Program-made: the position numbers and the translations under genes
Origin: Methylonatrum kenyense
Lineage (GTDB): Bacteria; Pseudomonadota; Gammaproteobacteria; Nitrococcales; Aquisalimonadaceae
Length of the DNA stretch: 64,000 bases
Direction: 5' to 3'
Assembly (NCBI RefSeq): GCF_023195885.1
Contig: NZ_JALPKO010000003.1
Span: 1-64,000 of the forward strand
Notes under the pieces: model-generated
Told to the model about the DNA's origin: nothing
The model's database searches: none
Seen by the model: the letters and a program-made list of their open reading frames with translations, nothing else
In this document: positions 9,521-19,092 of the stretch, piece after piece
Position numbering within the stretch: position 1 is the stretch's first letter
Layout: each line of letters opens with the position of its first letter

Positions 9521-11440
9521 ATGCTGCTTGCCATCAGAGAACGCGCCAAGGGGATCGTCGCCTGGGTAGTCATCATTCTGATCGCCGCGGCCTTCGCCGC
9601 CTTCGGTCTGGCCAATTACATGGAGCCGGCCGGCAGCCCGCGAGCGGTTGCGACCGTGGATGGCACGGACATCAGCCCGGATGAAGTGAATCGTGTCTAC
9701 CGGCAGCAGCGCGCGGAGCTCGAGGAAATGCTCGGTGATCGCTTCGATCCCTCACTGTTCAGCGAGGAGGAGCTACGCCGGGATGCATTGGACCGGGTGA
9801 TCGAGGAACGCCTGCTCGCCGAATTTATCGACAAGCACAAGCTTCGCCTCAGCGATGGGGATCTGGCAGTGGTCATTCGCAGCCAGGAGGTCTTTCACGA
9901 GAATGGACGTTTTTCCTCGGAACGCTACCAGCAGTTGCTGCAGGCCAACCGCCTGAGCAGCAGTCAGTATGAGCGCCAGGTGCGCCGCGGCGTGTTGATG
10001 GACCAGCTGCGGGGTGCCATCAGCGATACGGCCCTGGTGCCGGATCAGGAGCTGGATCGCCTGCTGGCGTTGCAGAACCAGGAGCGCGATCTTGCCTACC
10101 TGCGGATTTCCGGCGAGCGGCTGCTGGAGGGTGTGGAAATTGATGATGATGCGGTTCGCGGTCATTACGAGGCGAATCAGGACAACTATTTGTCGGATGA
10201 GCGGGTCCGGCTCGGCTACCTGGAGTTGCGCGAGGACCAGTTGCTGACGGACGTGGAAGTGGACGAGGAGGAGGTTCGTGCACGCTACGAGCAGTTCCGC
10301 GACACCCGCTTCACCGAAACCGAGACCCGCGAGGTGCGGCATATCCTGTTGAACGTTGATGCCGATGCCGACAGCGATACCGTGGAAGGGGCACGCGAGC
10401 GCCTGGAAGGGATCCGGCAGCGCATCGCGGATGGCGAATCGTTCGCCGAACTGGCCGAGGAATACTCCGAGGACAGTGGGACCGCTGGCCAGGGCGGGGA
10501 CCTCGGTGAACTGGAAGCCGGCGATCTGCATGAGGACTTCGATGCGGTGGCGTTCGAGCTCGATGAGGGTGAGTTGAGCGACCTGGTCCGCACGCCCTTC
10601 GGCTTCCACCTGATCGAAGTCACTGCCATTCGTGGCGGTGAAACGCGGGATTTCGACGAGGTGCGCGATACGTTGGCGCGAGAACTGGCCGAGGAGCGGG
10701 TCGGTAACCTGTTCTTCGAACAGTCGTCGCTGCTTGATGAACTCATCTTTGACTGGCCGGATTCGCTGGAACCGGCGGCCGAGGAACTGGGCCTGGAGTT
10801 GCGCACGAGCGACTGGGTTACCCGTGACGGCGCCGAGGACGGTATCGGTGCGCATAGTGCGGTGGTCGAAGCCGCTTTCTCCGACGATGTGCTGGAGGCG
10901 CGGCAGAACAGTGAACTGCTGGAAATCGACGATGGCCACTATATCGTGGTGCGAATCGACGAACACGAACCGCCGGAGCAACTGGCCTTCGAGGAAGTCG
11001 AAGGCGAGATCCGCGAACAGCTTAAACGCCGCGCGGCGATGGACGAGGCACGGGAACTGGCTGATTCGCTGCGGCAGCGCTTGCAGGACGGGGAGGATCC
11101 GGAAAGCCTGGCGGACGAGTATGACGTGGTGCGCCTGGATGCGCCGGGTTTCGTGGACCGTGACAGCGGTGCGCCCTGGAGTGTGCTGGAAGCCGCGTTC
11201 ACGCTGGAACGCCCGGTGGAGGGTGAGGTTCGCACCGGTCTCGCGGAGATGGGCGGTGGTGACCTGGCCGTGGTGATGGTCCGCGCCGTGCGCGACGGCG
11301 AAACCGAGGATCTGGACGCCGAAGACCGGGATCGCCTGAAGGATCAGCTGCGGATGGCCTATGGTGATGACGCATTGCTCGGGCTGGTACGCAGCCTGCG
11401 CGCCGAGGCGGATATCGAGATCTTCGAAGACAGGTTGTAG
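9521..11440 (+). CDS. ppiD: PpiD, membrane-anchored periplasmic folding factor
   Basis: 639 residues. A single N-terminal transmembrane segment (about 13-33) anchors a periplasmic SurA-like chaperone domain. A parvulin-type domain follows at about 265-370, with the family motifs REVRHILL, YSEDSGTAGQGGDLG and TPFGFHLIEV. It works near the Sec translocon on emerging proteins. The periplasmic part is very rich in Asp and Glu. The ATG has GGAGA about 15 bases upstream. The position after hupB and the tRNAs is the conserved one. Confidence 0.95.
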   Translation: MLLAIRERAKGIVAWVVIILIAAAFAAFGLANYMEPAGSPRAVATVDGTDISPDEVNRVYRQQRAELEEMLGDRFDPSLFSEEELRRDALDRVIEERLLAEFIDKHKLRLSDGDLAVVIRSQEVFHENGRFSSERYQQLLQANRLSSSQYERQVRRGVLMDQLRGAISDTALVPDQELDRLLALQNQERDLAYLRISGERLLEGVEIDDDAVRGHYEANQDNYLSDERVRLGYLELREDQLLTDVEVDEEEVRARYEQFRDTRFTETETREVRHILLNVDADADSDTVEGARERLEGIRQRIADGESFAELAEEYSEDSGTAGQGGDLGELEAGDLHEDFDAVAFELDEGELSDLVRTPFGFHLIEVTAIRGGETRDFDEVRDTLARELAEERVGNLFFEQSSLLDELIFDWPDSLEPAAEELGLELRTSDWVTRDGAEDGIGAHSAVVEAAFSDDVLEARQNSELLEIDDGHYIVVRIDEHEPPEQLAFEEVEGEIREQLKRRAAMDEARELADSLRQRLQDGEDPESLADEYDVVRLDAPGFVDRDSGAPWSVLEAAFTLERPVEGEVRTGLAEMGGGDLAVVMVRAVRDGETEDLDAEDRDRLKDQLRMAYGDDALLGLVRSLRAEADIEIFEDRL

Positions 11441-11497
11441 GCCTGCCGGCAAGGCGGCGCGGGCAGGATGGTTTGCGTCGTCTGAAAGGCTCGCATC

Positions 11498-11531
11498 TAA
11501 AAAAGCCCGGTCAATGGCCGGGCTTTTTTTC
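11498..11531. terminator. Bidirectional terminator between ppiD and fabI
   Basis: AAAAAAGCCCGG and CCGGGCTTTTTTT form a stem with A-rich and T-rich flanks, so it can end transcription from both convergent genes. Confidence 0.9.
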
Positions 11532-11545
11532 GGACAGGCGGATTC

Positions 11546-12346
11546 TCAGTCCGCGGCTTCTCCGCTATCCAGCCCGGGCAGGCCGACGATGTGGAAACCA
11601 CCATCCACGTGGACTACCTCGCCGGTAATACCCCGCGCCAGGTCGGAGCAGAGGAAGGCGGCAACGTTTCCGACCTCGTCGATGGTGACATTCCGTTTCA
11701 GCGGCGCCGAACGGGCGTTGTAATCGAGCATCTTGCGGAAACTGCCGATGCCGGCGGCGGCCAGAGTCTTGATCGGGCCCGCGGACAGGCCGTTGACGCG
11801 GATGCCTGAGGGACCCAGGTCGTAGGCCATGTAGCGGACCCCGGCCTCCAGGCTTGCCTTGGCGAGGCCCATCACGTTGTAGGACGGCAAAGCGCGCTCG
11901 GCGCCCAGGTAGGTCATGGTCAGCAGGGCGCTTTCCTCCCGCATCAGCGGGCGCAGTGCCCTGGCCAGGGCGACGAAGCTGTAGCTGCTGATGTCGTGCG
12001 CGGTTCGGAAGCCCTCGCGCGAGGTGTTGTCGACAAACGAACCCTTGAGCTCTTCCTGCCCGGCGAAGGCGATGGAGTGAATCACCACGTCCACCCGGCC
12101 CCAGTGCTGTTCGAGCGAGGCCGCCAGGGCATCAAAATCCTCGTCCCGGGCCACGTCCAGTGGCAGCACCAGCTCGGAGCCGAGTTCGGCGGCGAGTTTC
12201 TCGACCCGCGGCTTGAGCTTGTCACCGACGTAGGTGAAGGCCAGTTCGGCGCCTTCGCGATGCATGGCCTGGGCAGTGCCCCAGGCGATGGAGCGGTTAC
12301 CGGCAACACCGGTAACCAGTACCTTCTTGTTCGCGAGAAATCCCAT
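11546..12346 (-). CDS. fabI: Enoyl-[acyl-carrier-protein] reductase FabI (NADH)
   Basis: 266 residues. It performs the last reduction of each fatty acid elongation cycle in the cytoplasm and is the target of triclosan in relatives. The SDR fold is clear: glycine-rich [11 protein letters not shown] near the start, and active-site Tyr146, Tyr156 and Lys163 ([11 protein letters not shown]) at the same numbers as in Escherichia coli. The ATG at 12346 gives the standard MGFLANKK start and has GGAGA upstream; a longer open frame adds an unrelated N-terminus. Confidence 0.97.
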   Translation of the reverse strand: MGFLANKKVLVTGVAGNRSIAWGTAQAMHREGAELAFTYVGDKLKPRVEKLAAELGSELVLPLDVARDEDFDALAASLEQHWGRVDVVIHSIAFAGQEELKGSFVDNTSREGFRTAHDISSYSFVALARALRPLMREESALLTMTYLGAERALPSYNVMGLAKASLEAGVRYMAYDLGPSGIRVNGLSAGPIKTLAAAGIGSFRKMLDYNARSAPLKRNVTIDEVGNVAAFLCSDLARGITGEVVHVDGGFHIVGLPGLDSGEAAD

Positions 12347-12646
12347 CCCTTGCGTTCTCCCTGGTCGTTGGGGTTCATGACTGCCGGCTCTCGGGTCGAC
12401 GATAACGGGCTGAATCGACGCAGAAAAGCATACCCCGTGCTGCCGTTGTGAAACCTGAGGCACTTTTGCCCGTCTAAGCCCCTGTCACTCGACGGCGGCC
12501 GGATTCCGAAATGCCCGGACAGAATGGCGCGGACTATAGCGTATTCTGTCTCGCCATGCGGCCGACCGGCGCTGTTATCGGGGCAGGGAGGGCCACCGCG
12601 ACGTGGGCCTCTGCTGTCGCGGAATCATGGGGAAGGAGACGTCTGC
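12347..12646. other. Divergent control region of fabI and yejA
   Basis: Three hundred bases without a gene. Weak promoter-like boxes are present: TATAGC at 12535-12540 towards yejA and, on the minus strand, TATGCT at 12428-12433 towards fabI. Neither has a convincing -35 box. No operator-like palindrome stands out. Confidence 0.4.
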
Positions 12647-14437
12647 ATGCTTTTGTCCCGCGCAACGCGCGACCTGGCCCTGGTCGCCGGTCTGCTCGCA
12701 CCACTGTCCGTCACTGCCGCCGATCACGGTCTTTCCCTCCACGGTGACCTCAAATACGGTCCCGACTTCACCCATTTTGACTACGTCAACCCGGATGCGC
12801 CCAAGGGTGGCAGCGTGCGGCTGTCGGCGCTGGGTACTTTCGATAACCTGAACCCGTACATCCTGCGCGGCACGTCACCGTCAGGCATGAGTGACGTGTT
12901 CGATACACTCACCGTGCAGTCGGCCGATGAACCGTTTTCCAGCTACGGTCTGATCGCGGAGACCATCGAGGTCGCGGATGACTCCAGCTGGGTCCGCTTC
13001 ACCCTGCGCGAGGAAGCACGATTTCACGATGGCGAGCCGATCACCGTCGAGGATGTGATCTGGACCTTCGACACGCTGCAAAGCGACGGTCATCCGCAGT
13101 TCCGCATGTATTACAGCGAGGTGGAGCGGGCAGAGAAGGTCGGTGAGCGGGCGGTGAAATTCCATTTCACCAGCACCGAAAATGCCGAACTGCCATTGAT
13201 TGTCGGCCAGATGCCGGTGCTGCCGAAGCATTACTGGGAGGACCGCGATTTCACCCGTACCACCACCGAACCGCCGCTTGGCAGCGGACCCTATCGTGTT
13301 TCGCGGGTGGATACCGGGCGTGCGATTGTCTACGAGCGGGTCGAGGACTACTGGGCCGCCGATCTGCCGGTAAACCGCGGCCGCTTCAATTTCGACCGCC
13401 TGCGCTTCGATTACTACCGTGACGCCACGGTGGCGGTTGAGGCCTTCAAGGCTGGCGAGTACGACCTTCGGCAGGAGAACATCGCCCGTAACTGGGCGAC
13501 CCAGTACGACATCCCTGCCGTGCGTGACGGCCGCATCATCATGGAGGAGATCGACCACGAGATCCCCACCGGCATGCAGGCCTTCTTCTTCAATACCCGT
13601 AAGGACAAGTTCGCCGATCCGCGTGTTCGCAAGGCGCTGGGCTATGCCTTCGATTTCGAGTGGACCAATCGGACCCTGTTCAACGATTCCTACGCCCGCA
13701 CCAAGAGCTTCTTCTCGAATTCGGAACTGGCCTCCGAAGGACTGCCGGAAGGCCGCGAGCTGGAGATCCTCGAGAATTATCGCGAGCAGTTGTCGGAGGC
13801 GGTATTCGACACGGTCTACGAACCGCCCACGACCGAGGGCCGTGGTGGCATGCGTGCCAATCTGCGGCGGGCACTGGAACTGCTGGGCGAGGCCGGCTGG
13901 GAGGTCGGCGACGACGGCCTCACTCACACCGAAACCGGTGAAGTGATGCGACTCACCGTATTGCTGGACAACCCGTCGTTCGAGCGCGTCACTTTGCCGT
14001 TCACCAACAATCTGGAGCGGCTCGGCATCGACGCCAACGTGCGAACCGTTGACAGCTCGCAGTACCAGAACCGGATGGACGAGTTCGATTTCGACATGAC
14101 GGTGCAGCAGATCGGCCAGTCGATGTCGCCGGGCAACGAGCAGCGCAGCTACTGGAGCTGTGCCGCGGCCGAAACCGGTGGCAGCCGCAACTATGCCGGC
14201 ATCTGCGACGAGGCTGTCGACAGCCTGATCGACCGGGTGATCTACGCCGCCGACCGCGATGAACTGGTGGCGGCCACACGCGCGCTGGACCGGGTGCTGC
14301 TGCACGGGCACTACGTGATCCCGCACTGGTACCTGCGCAGCTTCCGGCTGGTCTACTGGGACAAGTTTGAGCGCCCGGAGATCTCGCCCGACTTTTCGCT
14401 CGGCTTTGACACCTGGTGGAAGAAGGACACGGACTGA
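12647..14437 (+). CDS. yejA: YejA, periplasmic peptide-binding protein
   Basis: 596 residues with an N-terminal signal peptide ending near ATAAD (about residue 24). It belongs to the SBP_bac_5 class, and the HFDYVNPDAPKGG segment is characteristic of YejA. It captures peptides for the YejBEF permease; the family imports microcin C in enterobacteria and anhydromuropeptides in some alphaproteobacteria (established for those groups, not shown here). AAGGAGA lies eight bases before the ATG. yejBEF follow on the same strand with short gaps. Confidence 0.93.
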   Translation: MLLSRATRDLALVAGLLAPLSVTAADHGLSLHGDLKYGPDFTHFDYVNPDAPKGGSVRLSALGTFDNLNPYILRGTSPSGMSDVFDTLTVQSADEPFSSYGLIAETIEVADDSSWVRFTLREEARFHDGEPITVEDVIWTFDTLQSDGHPQFRMYYSEVERAEKVGERAVKFHFTSTENAELPLIVGQMPVLPKHYWEDRDFTRTTTEPPLGSGPYRVSRVDTGRAIVYERVEDYWAADLPVNRGRFNFDRLRFDYYRDATVAVEAFKAGEYDLRQENIARNWATQYDIPAVRDGRIIMEEIDHEIPTGMQAFFFNTRKDKFADPRVRKALGYAFDFEWTNRTLFNDSYARTKSFFSNSELASEGLPEGRELEILENYREQLSEAVFDTVYEPPTTEGRGGMRANLRRALELLGEAGWEVGDDGLTHTETGEVMRLTVLLDNPSFERVTLPFTNNLERLGIDANVRTVDSSQYQNRMDEFDFDMTVQQIGQSMSPGNEQRSYWSCAAAETGGSRNYAGICDEAVDSLIDRVIYAADRDELVAATRALDRVLLHGHYVIPHWYLRSFRLVYWDKFERPEISPDFSLGFDTWWKKDTD

Positions 14438-14470
14438 CCGGCGCACCGTCAGCCGCCCGGTTCATCGCCC

Positions 14471-15574
14471 ATGTACAACTACATACTGCGTCGCCTGCTG
14501 CTGATGATTCCGACCCTGCTCGGAATCATGCTGATCAATTTCGCCATCGTGCAGGTGGCGCCAGGCGGTCCGGTGGACCGGGCTATTGCCCAGTTACAGG
14601 GCCAGGCGGTGGACAGCACGGCCCGCTTTACCGGTACGGCCGCCGGCGACACCGGCGAGGCGGCCCGTTTTCTCGAGGCACGGGGAGATGACACCACGCG
14701 GGGCGCGCGGGGTCTGCCGCCGGACCTGATCGAGGAACTGGAGCGGATGTACGGCTTTGACCGGCCCGCCCATGAACGTTTCGGCATGATGCTGTGGAAC
14801 TACCTGCGGCTCGATTTCGGCGAGAGCTTCTATCAGAGCCGCAGCGTCATGCAGCTGATCGGCGACAAGCTGCCGGTGTCCATCTCACTGGGCCTGTGGA
14901 CCACGCTGCTGGTCTATCTGATCTCGATACCGCTGGGCATCCGCAAGGCGGTGCAGGACGGCAGTCGCTTCGATTTCTGGACCTCTGCGGTGGTCTTCGT
15001 CGGCTACGCGATACCGAGTTTCCTGTTCGCGATCCTGCTGATCGTGCTGTTCGCCGGTGGCAGTTTCTTCGACCTGTTCCCGCTGCGCGGGCTGGTCTCG
15101 GAAAACTGGGAGGAACTGTCCTGGCCCATGCGCATCGTCGATTACTTCTGGCACATTGCGCTGCCGGTGTTCTCGCTGGTGATCGGTGGTTTCGCCGGCC
15201 TGACCATGCTGACCAAGAATTCCTTCCTCGAGGAGATCAACAAGCAGTACGTGATGACGGCCCGCGCCAAGGGCGCCAGCGAACGCACCGTGCTCTACGG
15301 CCACGTATTCCGCAACGCCATGCTGGTGGTCATTGCCGGCTTCCCCGCAGCCTTCCTCGGCATCCTGTTCACCGGCGCATTGCTGATCGAGGTGATCTTC
15401 TCGCTGGACGGCCTCGGTCTGCTTGGCTTCGAGGCGGTGATCAACCGCGACTATCCGGTGGTTTTCGGCACGCTGTTCGTGTTCACCGTGCTGGGCCTGT
15501 TCCTGAACCTGATCGGTGACTTGATGTACGTGCTGATCGATCCACGCATCGATTTCGAGAAGCGGGAGGGCTGA
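14471..15574 (+). CDS. yejB: YejB, inner-membrane permease subunit
   Basis: 367 residues. It starts with a membrane segment ([20 protein letters not shown]) and has the binding-protein-dependent transport fold with about six membrane segments. The EAA-type loop that contacts the ATPase is visible around [16 protein letters not shown] hydrophilic insert of about 60 residues after the first membrane helix is normal for YejB. It starts 33 bases after yejA. Confidence 0.93.
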   Translation: MYNYILRRLLLMIPTLLGIMLINFAIVQVAPGGPVDRAIAQLQGQAVDSTARFTGTAAGDTGEAARFLEARGDDTTRGARGLPPDLIEELERMYGFDRPAHERFGMMLWNYLRLDFGESFYQSRSVMQLIGDKLPVSISLGLWTTLLVYLISIPLGIRKAVQDGSRFDFWTSAVVFVGYAIPSFLFAILLIVLFAGGSFFDLFPLRGLVSENWEELSWPMRIVDYFWHIALPVFSLVIGGFAGLTMLTKNSFLEEINKQYVMTARAKGASERTVLYGHVFRNAMLVVIAGFPAAFLGILFTGALLIEVIFSLDGLGLLGFEAVINRDYPVVFGTLFVFTVLGLFLNLIGDLMYVLIDPRIDFEKREG

Positions 15575-15577
15575 GGT

Positions 15578-16615
15578 ATGCAACTCAGCCCGATGAACCG
15601 TCGCCGGCTGCAGCAGTTTCGCGCCAATCGTCGTGGCTGGTGGTCGCTGTGGATCTTCCTGGTGTTGTTCACGCTGACCCTGTTCGCCGACATCCTGGCC
15701 AACGATCGGCCGATCCTGGTGCATTTTGACGGCGGCTGGTATTTCCCGATCGTGCAGGACTATCCGGAAACCACCTTCGGCGGCGATTTCCCGACCCGGA
15801 CCGACTACCTCGACCCGTTCGTCCAGGAACTGATCGAGGAGGACGGCTGGATGCTCTGGCCGTTGATCCGCTACAACTACCGCACCGTGAACTACGACCT
15901 CGAGGTCCCGGCGCCGGCGCCGCCCTCGGCGGAACACTGGCTGGGTACCGACGACCAGGCCCGGGACGTGCTGGCGCGGCTGATCTACGGCTTTCGCATC
16001 TCGGTGCTGTTCGGGCTTGCCCTGACCATTGCCAGTTCCATCATCGGCGTGCTGGCCGGGGCAGTTCAGGGGTATTTCGGCGGTTGGCTGGATCTGCTGT
16101 TCCAGCGTTTCATCGAGATCTGGAACGGCCTGCCGGTGCTGTACCTGTTGATCATCATGGCCAGCTTCGTCGAGCCCAGCTTTGCCTGGCTGCTACTGAT
16201 CATGCTGCTGTTCGCCTGGACACAACTGGTGGCCGTGGTCCGCGCCGAGTTTCTGAAGGTGCGCAACTTCGACTACGTGCGGGCGGCCCGGGCCCTGGGT
16301 GTGCCGGACCGCACCATCATGTTCCGTCACGTGCTGCCAAACGCCATGGTGGCGACGCTCACCTTCGTGCCGTTCATCCTCAGCGGCTCGATCACCACGC
16401 TGACCGCGCTGGATTTCCTCGGCTTCGGGCTGCCCCCGGGCTCTGCCTCGCTGGGGGAACTGCTGGCCCAGGCCAAGGCCAATCTGCACGCACCCTGGCT
16501 CGGAATCACGGTGTTCATGGTGCTGGCGGTGATGCTGACCCTGCTGATTTTCATCGGCGAGGCGATCCGTGATGCCTTTGACCCGCGCAAGACCTTCGGG
16601 AGCCAGATGCGATGA
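15578..16615 (+). CDS. yejE: YejE, inner-membrane permease subunit
   Basis: 345 residues, partner permease of YejB. An N-terminal membrane helix is followed by a periplasmic stretch of about 80 residues, then five more helices. The EAA loop is at DYVRAARALGVPDRTI. The start is three bases after the yejB stop, and its stop overlaps the yejF start, so the operon is tight. Confidence 0.93.
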   Translation: MQLSPMNRRRLQQFRANRRGWWSLWIFLVLFTLTLFADILANDRPILVHFDGGWYFPIVQDYPETTFGGDFPTRTDYLDPFVQELIEEDGWMLWPLIRYNYRTVNYDLEVPAPAPPSAEHWLGTDDQARDVLARLIYGFRISVLFGLALTIASSIIGVLAGAVQGYFGGWLDLLFQRFIEIWNGLPVLYLLIIMASFVEPSFAWLLLIMLLFAWTQLVAVVRAEFLKVRNFDYVRAARALGVPDRTIMFRHVLPNAMVATLTFVPFILSGSITTLTALDFLGFGLPPGSASLGELLAQAKANLHAPWLGITVFMVLAVMLTLLIFIGEAIRDAFDPRKTFGSQMR

Positions 16616-18231
16616 GCGAGCGGTTGCTGGAGGTCCGTGATCTGCAGGTTCGTTTCCGCACCGAGGCGGGTGAGGTGGAGGCGGTGAAGGGCGTCTCCTG
16701 GCGGGTGGAGCCGGGCCGCACGCTGGCCCTGGTGGGGGAAAGCGGCTCCGGCAAATCGGTGTCGGCCATGTCGGTGCTGCAGTTGTTGCCGTACCCGCGG
16801 GCCTACCATCCCGGTGGCAGTATCCGTTTTCGCGGCGAGGAGTTGCTGGGCGCGCCCGGCCCGATCATCCGGGCCTGCCGAGGCGGTCGCATCGGCACCG
16901 TGTTCCAGGAGCCGATGACCTCGTTGAACCCGCTGCACACCGTCGAAAAGCAGATCGCCGAGACCCTGCGGCTGCACAGCCGCCTGACCGGAGCCCGGGC
17001 CCGTGACCGCATCCTCGAACTGCTCAAGCTGGTGCGGCTGCCGGAGCCGGAGCGGCGCATGGGCAACCATCCGCATGAGCTCTCCGGTGGCCAGCGCCAG
17101 CGGGTCATGATTGCGATGGCGCTGGCGAACAACCCCGAATTGTTGATCGCCGACGAACCCACGACGGCGTTGGACGTCACGGTGCAGGCCCAGATCCTCG
17201 ACCTGATCGGTGATCTGCGCGACCGCTTCCACATGGGCGTGCTGCTGATCAGCCACGACCTGAACGTGGTACGGCGCCTGGCCGATGACGTGGCGGTGAT
17301 GCGCGACGGCCTGATCGTCGAGCAGGGGCCGGCGACGCAGGTGCTCGGCCAGCCGCAGCATGCCTACACCCGCAGCCTGATCGATGCCGAACCCTCGGGG
17401 CGGCCGCACCCGGCACCCGCCGATCGCGAACCGGTGCTGCATGCGGAGCAGATCAAGGTACATTTCCCGATCCGCGGTGGCTTCTTCCGCACCATCAAGG
17501 ATCATGTGCGGGCCGTGGACGGGGTCTCGGTCAGGGTCGCACCGGGGCGCACCGTCGGCGTCGTCGGTGAGAGTGGCTCCGGCAAGACCACGCTGGCGCT
17601 GGCACTGCTGCGGCTGCAGGGTAGCCGGGGCAGAATCGTGTTCATGGGCCAGGACATCAGTCGGCTGGCACCGGCACGGTTGCGGCCATTGCGCAAGCAG
17701 ATGCAGGTAGTGTTTCAGGACCCCTTCGGCAGTCTCAGTCCGCGAATGTCGGTGGAACAGGTGATTGCCGAGGGCCTGGAGGTGCATGCCCGCGAGATGC
17801 GCGGGCCGGAACGGCGTGCGCTCATTGCCGAGGCACTGCGCGAGGTGGGTCTGCCGGAGACGGTCATGGCCCGCTTCCCACACGAGCTCTCCGGCGGCCA
17901 GCGGCAGCGTGTGGCGGTGGCCCGCGCGCTAGTGCTGAAGCCGAAGCTGATCGTGCTGGACGAGCCGACATCGGCGCTCGACCGATCGGTGCAGGCCCAG
18001 CTGGTGAATCTGCTGCGCGAGCTGCAGGCCAGGCACCAACTGGCCTATCTGTTCATCAGCCACGACCTCGCCGTGGTTCGCGCCCTGGCCCACGAGATCA
18101 TCGTGATGCGCGACGGCGTGGTGGTGGAGCAGGGCGAAGCTGACGCGATCTTCGACCGACCCCGCGAGCCCTACACCCAGCAACTCCTCGCCGCCGCCCT
18201 GGGTGGGCGGGAAAGCGCGATGTCGGATTGA
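16612..18231 (+). CDS. yejF: YejF, double ATPase of the peptide importer
   Basis: 539 residues with two fused ABC ATPase domains. Each has Walker A (GESGSGKS near residue 43; GESGSGKT near 322) and the LSGGQRQRV signature; Walker B segments are LLIADEP and LIVLDEP. The fusion of the two ATPases is typical of YejF and distinguishes it from separate OppD/OppF. It overlaps yejE by four bases (ATGA). With yejA, yejB and yejE it makes a complete importer. Confidence 0.95.
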   Translation: MSERLLEVRDLQVRFRTEAGEVEAVKGVSWRVEPGRTLALVGESGSGKSVSAMSVLQLLPYPRAYHPGGSIRFRGEELLGAPGPIIRACRGGRIGTVFQEPMTSLNPLHTVEKQIAETLRLHSRLTGARARDRILELLKLVRLPEPERRMGNHPHELSGGQRQRVMIAMALANNPELLIADEPTTALDVTVQAQILDLIGDLRDRFHMGVLLISHDLNVVRRLADDVAVMRDGLIVEQGPATQVLGQPQHAYTRSLIDAEPSGRPHPAPADREPVLHAEQIKVHFPIRGGFFRTIKDHVRAVDGVSVRVAPGRTVGVVGESGSGKTTLALALLRLQGSRGRIVFMGQDISRLAPARLRPLRKQMQVVFQDPFGSLSPRMSVEQVIAEGLEVHAREMRGPERRALIAEALREVGLPETVMARFPHELSGGQRQRVAVARALVLKPKLIVLDEPTSALDRSVQAQLVNLLRELQARHQLAYLFISHDLAVVRALAHEIIVMRDGVVVEQGEADAIFDRPREPYTQQLLAAALGGRESAMSD

Positions 18232-18359
18232 GTACAAGCGGACGTCAATCGGGTGCGATGGTATTGGGGTTTTCTCAAGCCCGTGCCGGGTGAGGACAAG
18301 CAAGCTCGTTCCGTGAGTGCCCCCTTGGTCGGTTTCGAAAGGGTTGGGCCAGTGCAAGT

Positions 18360-18405
18360 TTTTGCTTGGCCTGACGTACCTTCGGTCCAACAGGGCCAAG
18401 CAAAA
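18360..18405. repeat. Family 2 hairpin repeat, copy A
   Basis: Left arm TTTTGCTTGGCC and right arm GGCCAAGCAAAA are perfectly complementary over 12 pairs. They enclose a 22-base core starting TGACGTACCTTC and ending GGTCCAACAG. The core is shared with the other copies while the arm sequence is different. Confidence 0.85.
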
Positions 18406-18510
18406 TCTTCCACTGTCCCTGCCTCGCCGCTAATGCTGTCCCCTCGTCCGGACTTGAGCCACAGAGCCCGACTCCATCGGGACGACGAACGCCATCGAGT
18501 CTTGCGTTGA

Positions 18511-18591
18511 GTGCTGGGTGAGGACAAGTTTTTTCCGGACCTGTTGGACGAAGGTACGTCAGTCCGGAAAAAACTTGTCCTCACCCAGCAC
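18511..18591. repeat. Family 2 hairpin repeat, copy B (perfect 30-base arms)
   Basis: A perfect inverted repeat with arms of 30 bases (18511-18540 and 18562-18591), the inner part TTTTTTCCGGAC / GTCCGGAAAAAA. The 21-base loop is the reverse complement of the family core (CTGTTGGAC .. AAGGTACGTCA). The outer arm begins GTGCTGGGTGAGGACAAG. Both strands could fold into a very stable cruciform or hairpin. Confidence 0.9.
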
Positions 18592-18652
18592 GGGGCTTGG
18601 CACCCGACACCCGGCGTCACCCGGTACCCGGCACTTATTCAGGTGCCGGTGA

Positions 18653-18950
18653 TCAGTTCAGCGGTGCCGGCTTGACGTCGAAGGCGATGCAGATCCGCTC
18701 CTGGTCGGCCTGGAACGGGATGGTCCGGTGGAACACCGAGGACGGGAAGAAACACACATCGCCGACCTGCAGCGGTGCCAGCTTGGTGGGGAAGTCCTCG
18801 TGCTTCTGCGGATAGCGGTCGCCGTGCATGCTCAGTTCCATGCAGCCCTCTTCGCGGCTTGCCGAGCGCTCCGGGATCGCCAGGTAGACCGAGCCGCTGC
18901 TCCAGCCATCCTCGTGGATATGTGAATCCAGATAGCCGCCCTGGCGAATC
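18653..18950 (-). pseudogene. Truncated copy of the TPR/2OG-oxygenase C-terminus
   Basis: The reverse strand encodes about 97 residues nearly identical to the last residues of the complete gene at 21302-22912 (shared RQGGYLDSHIHEDGW, HGDRYPQKH, FFPSSVFHRTIPF). The DNA is also closely similar along the whole stretch. It lacks the TPR region and the first part of the catalytic domain, so it is not expected to be functional alone. The open frame continues upstream into the remnant of another gene. Confidence 0.85.
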
Positions 18951-19062
18951 GCCAGACGAAGGGTTGCCGAAGCAATTACGCAGCGCAATGGCCATCGCCT
19001 CGACCACCTCAGGCGCCACCGGGGTTGGGGGCGTTATGATCCAGATAAACAGGGGCTGGCAT
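18951..19062 (-). pseudogene. Remnant of a cysteine desulfurase N-terminus
   Basis: From an ATG at 19062, with AAGGAG upstream, the reverse strand reads MPAPVYLDHNAPNP. After a one-base shift it reads VAPEVVEAMAIALRNCFGNPS. These match the start of NifS/IscS-type cysteine desulfurases (YLDHxATTP and FGNPSS). The gene stops matching at about 18950, where the oxygenase fragment begins. It is thus both frameshifted and truncated. It follows the DsrE-like gene, so a sulfur-transfer pair probably existed before the deletion. Confidence 0.75.
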
Positions 19063-19092
19063 GGTGGAAGGCTCCTTATGACTCAGGTGGGA

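Larger units (their letters stand above)
18232..18652. other. Gene-free region rich in family 2 palindromes
   Basis: Contains two family 2 hairpins and other pieces related to them, such as GGGTGAGGACAAG at about 18289 and TCTTCCACTGTCCC at about 18406. No translatable frame in it resembles a protein. Confidence 0.7.

Noticed and set aside
18253-18510. An 85-codon frame in the yejF downstream region
   Set aside because: It reads through a family 2 hairpin. A similar peptide (DVPSVQQ) appears at 26.9 kb only because the repeat core is the same.
18232-18652. CRISPR array
   Set aside because: The repeats are palindromes with varied arms and irregular spacing, without unique spacers of uniform length and without cas genes.
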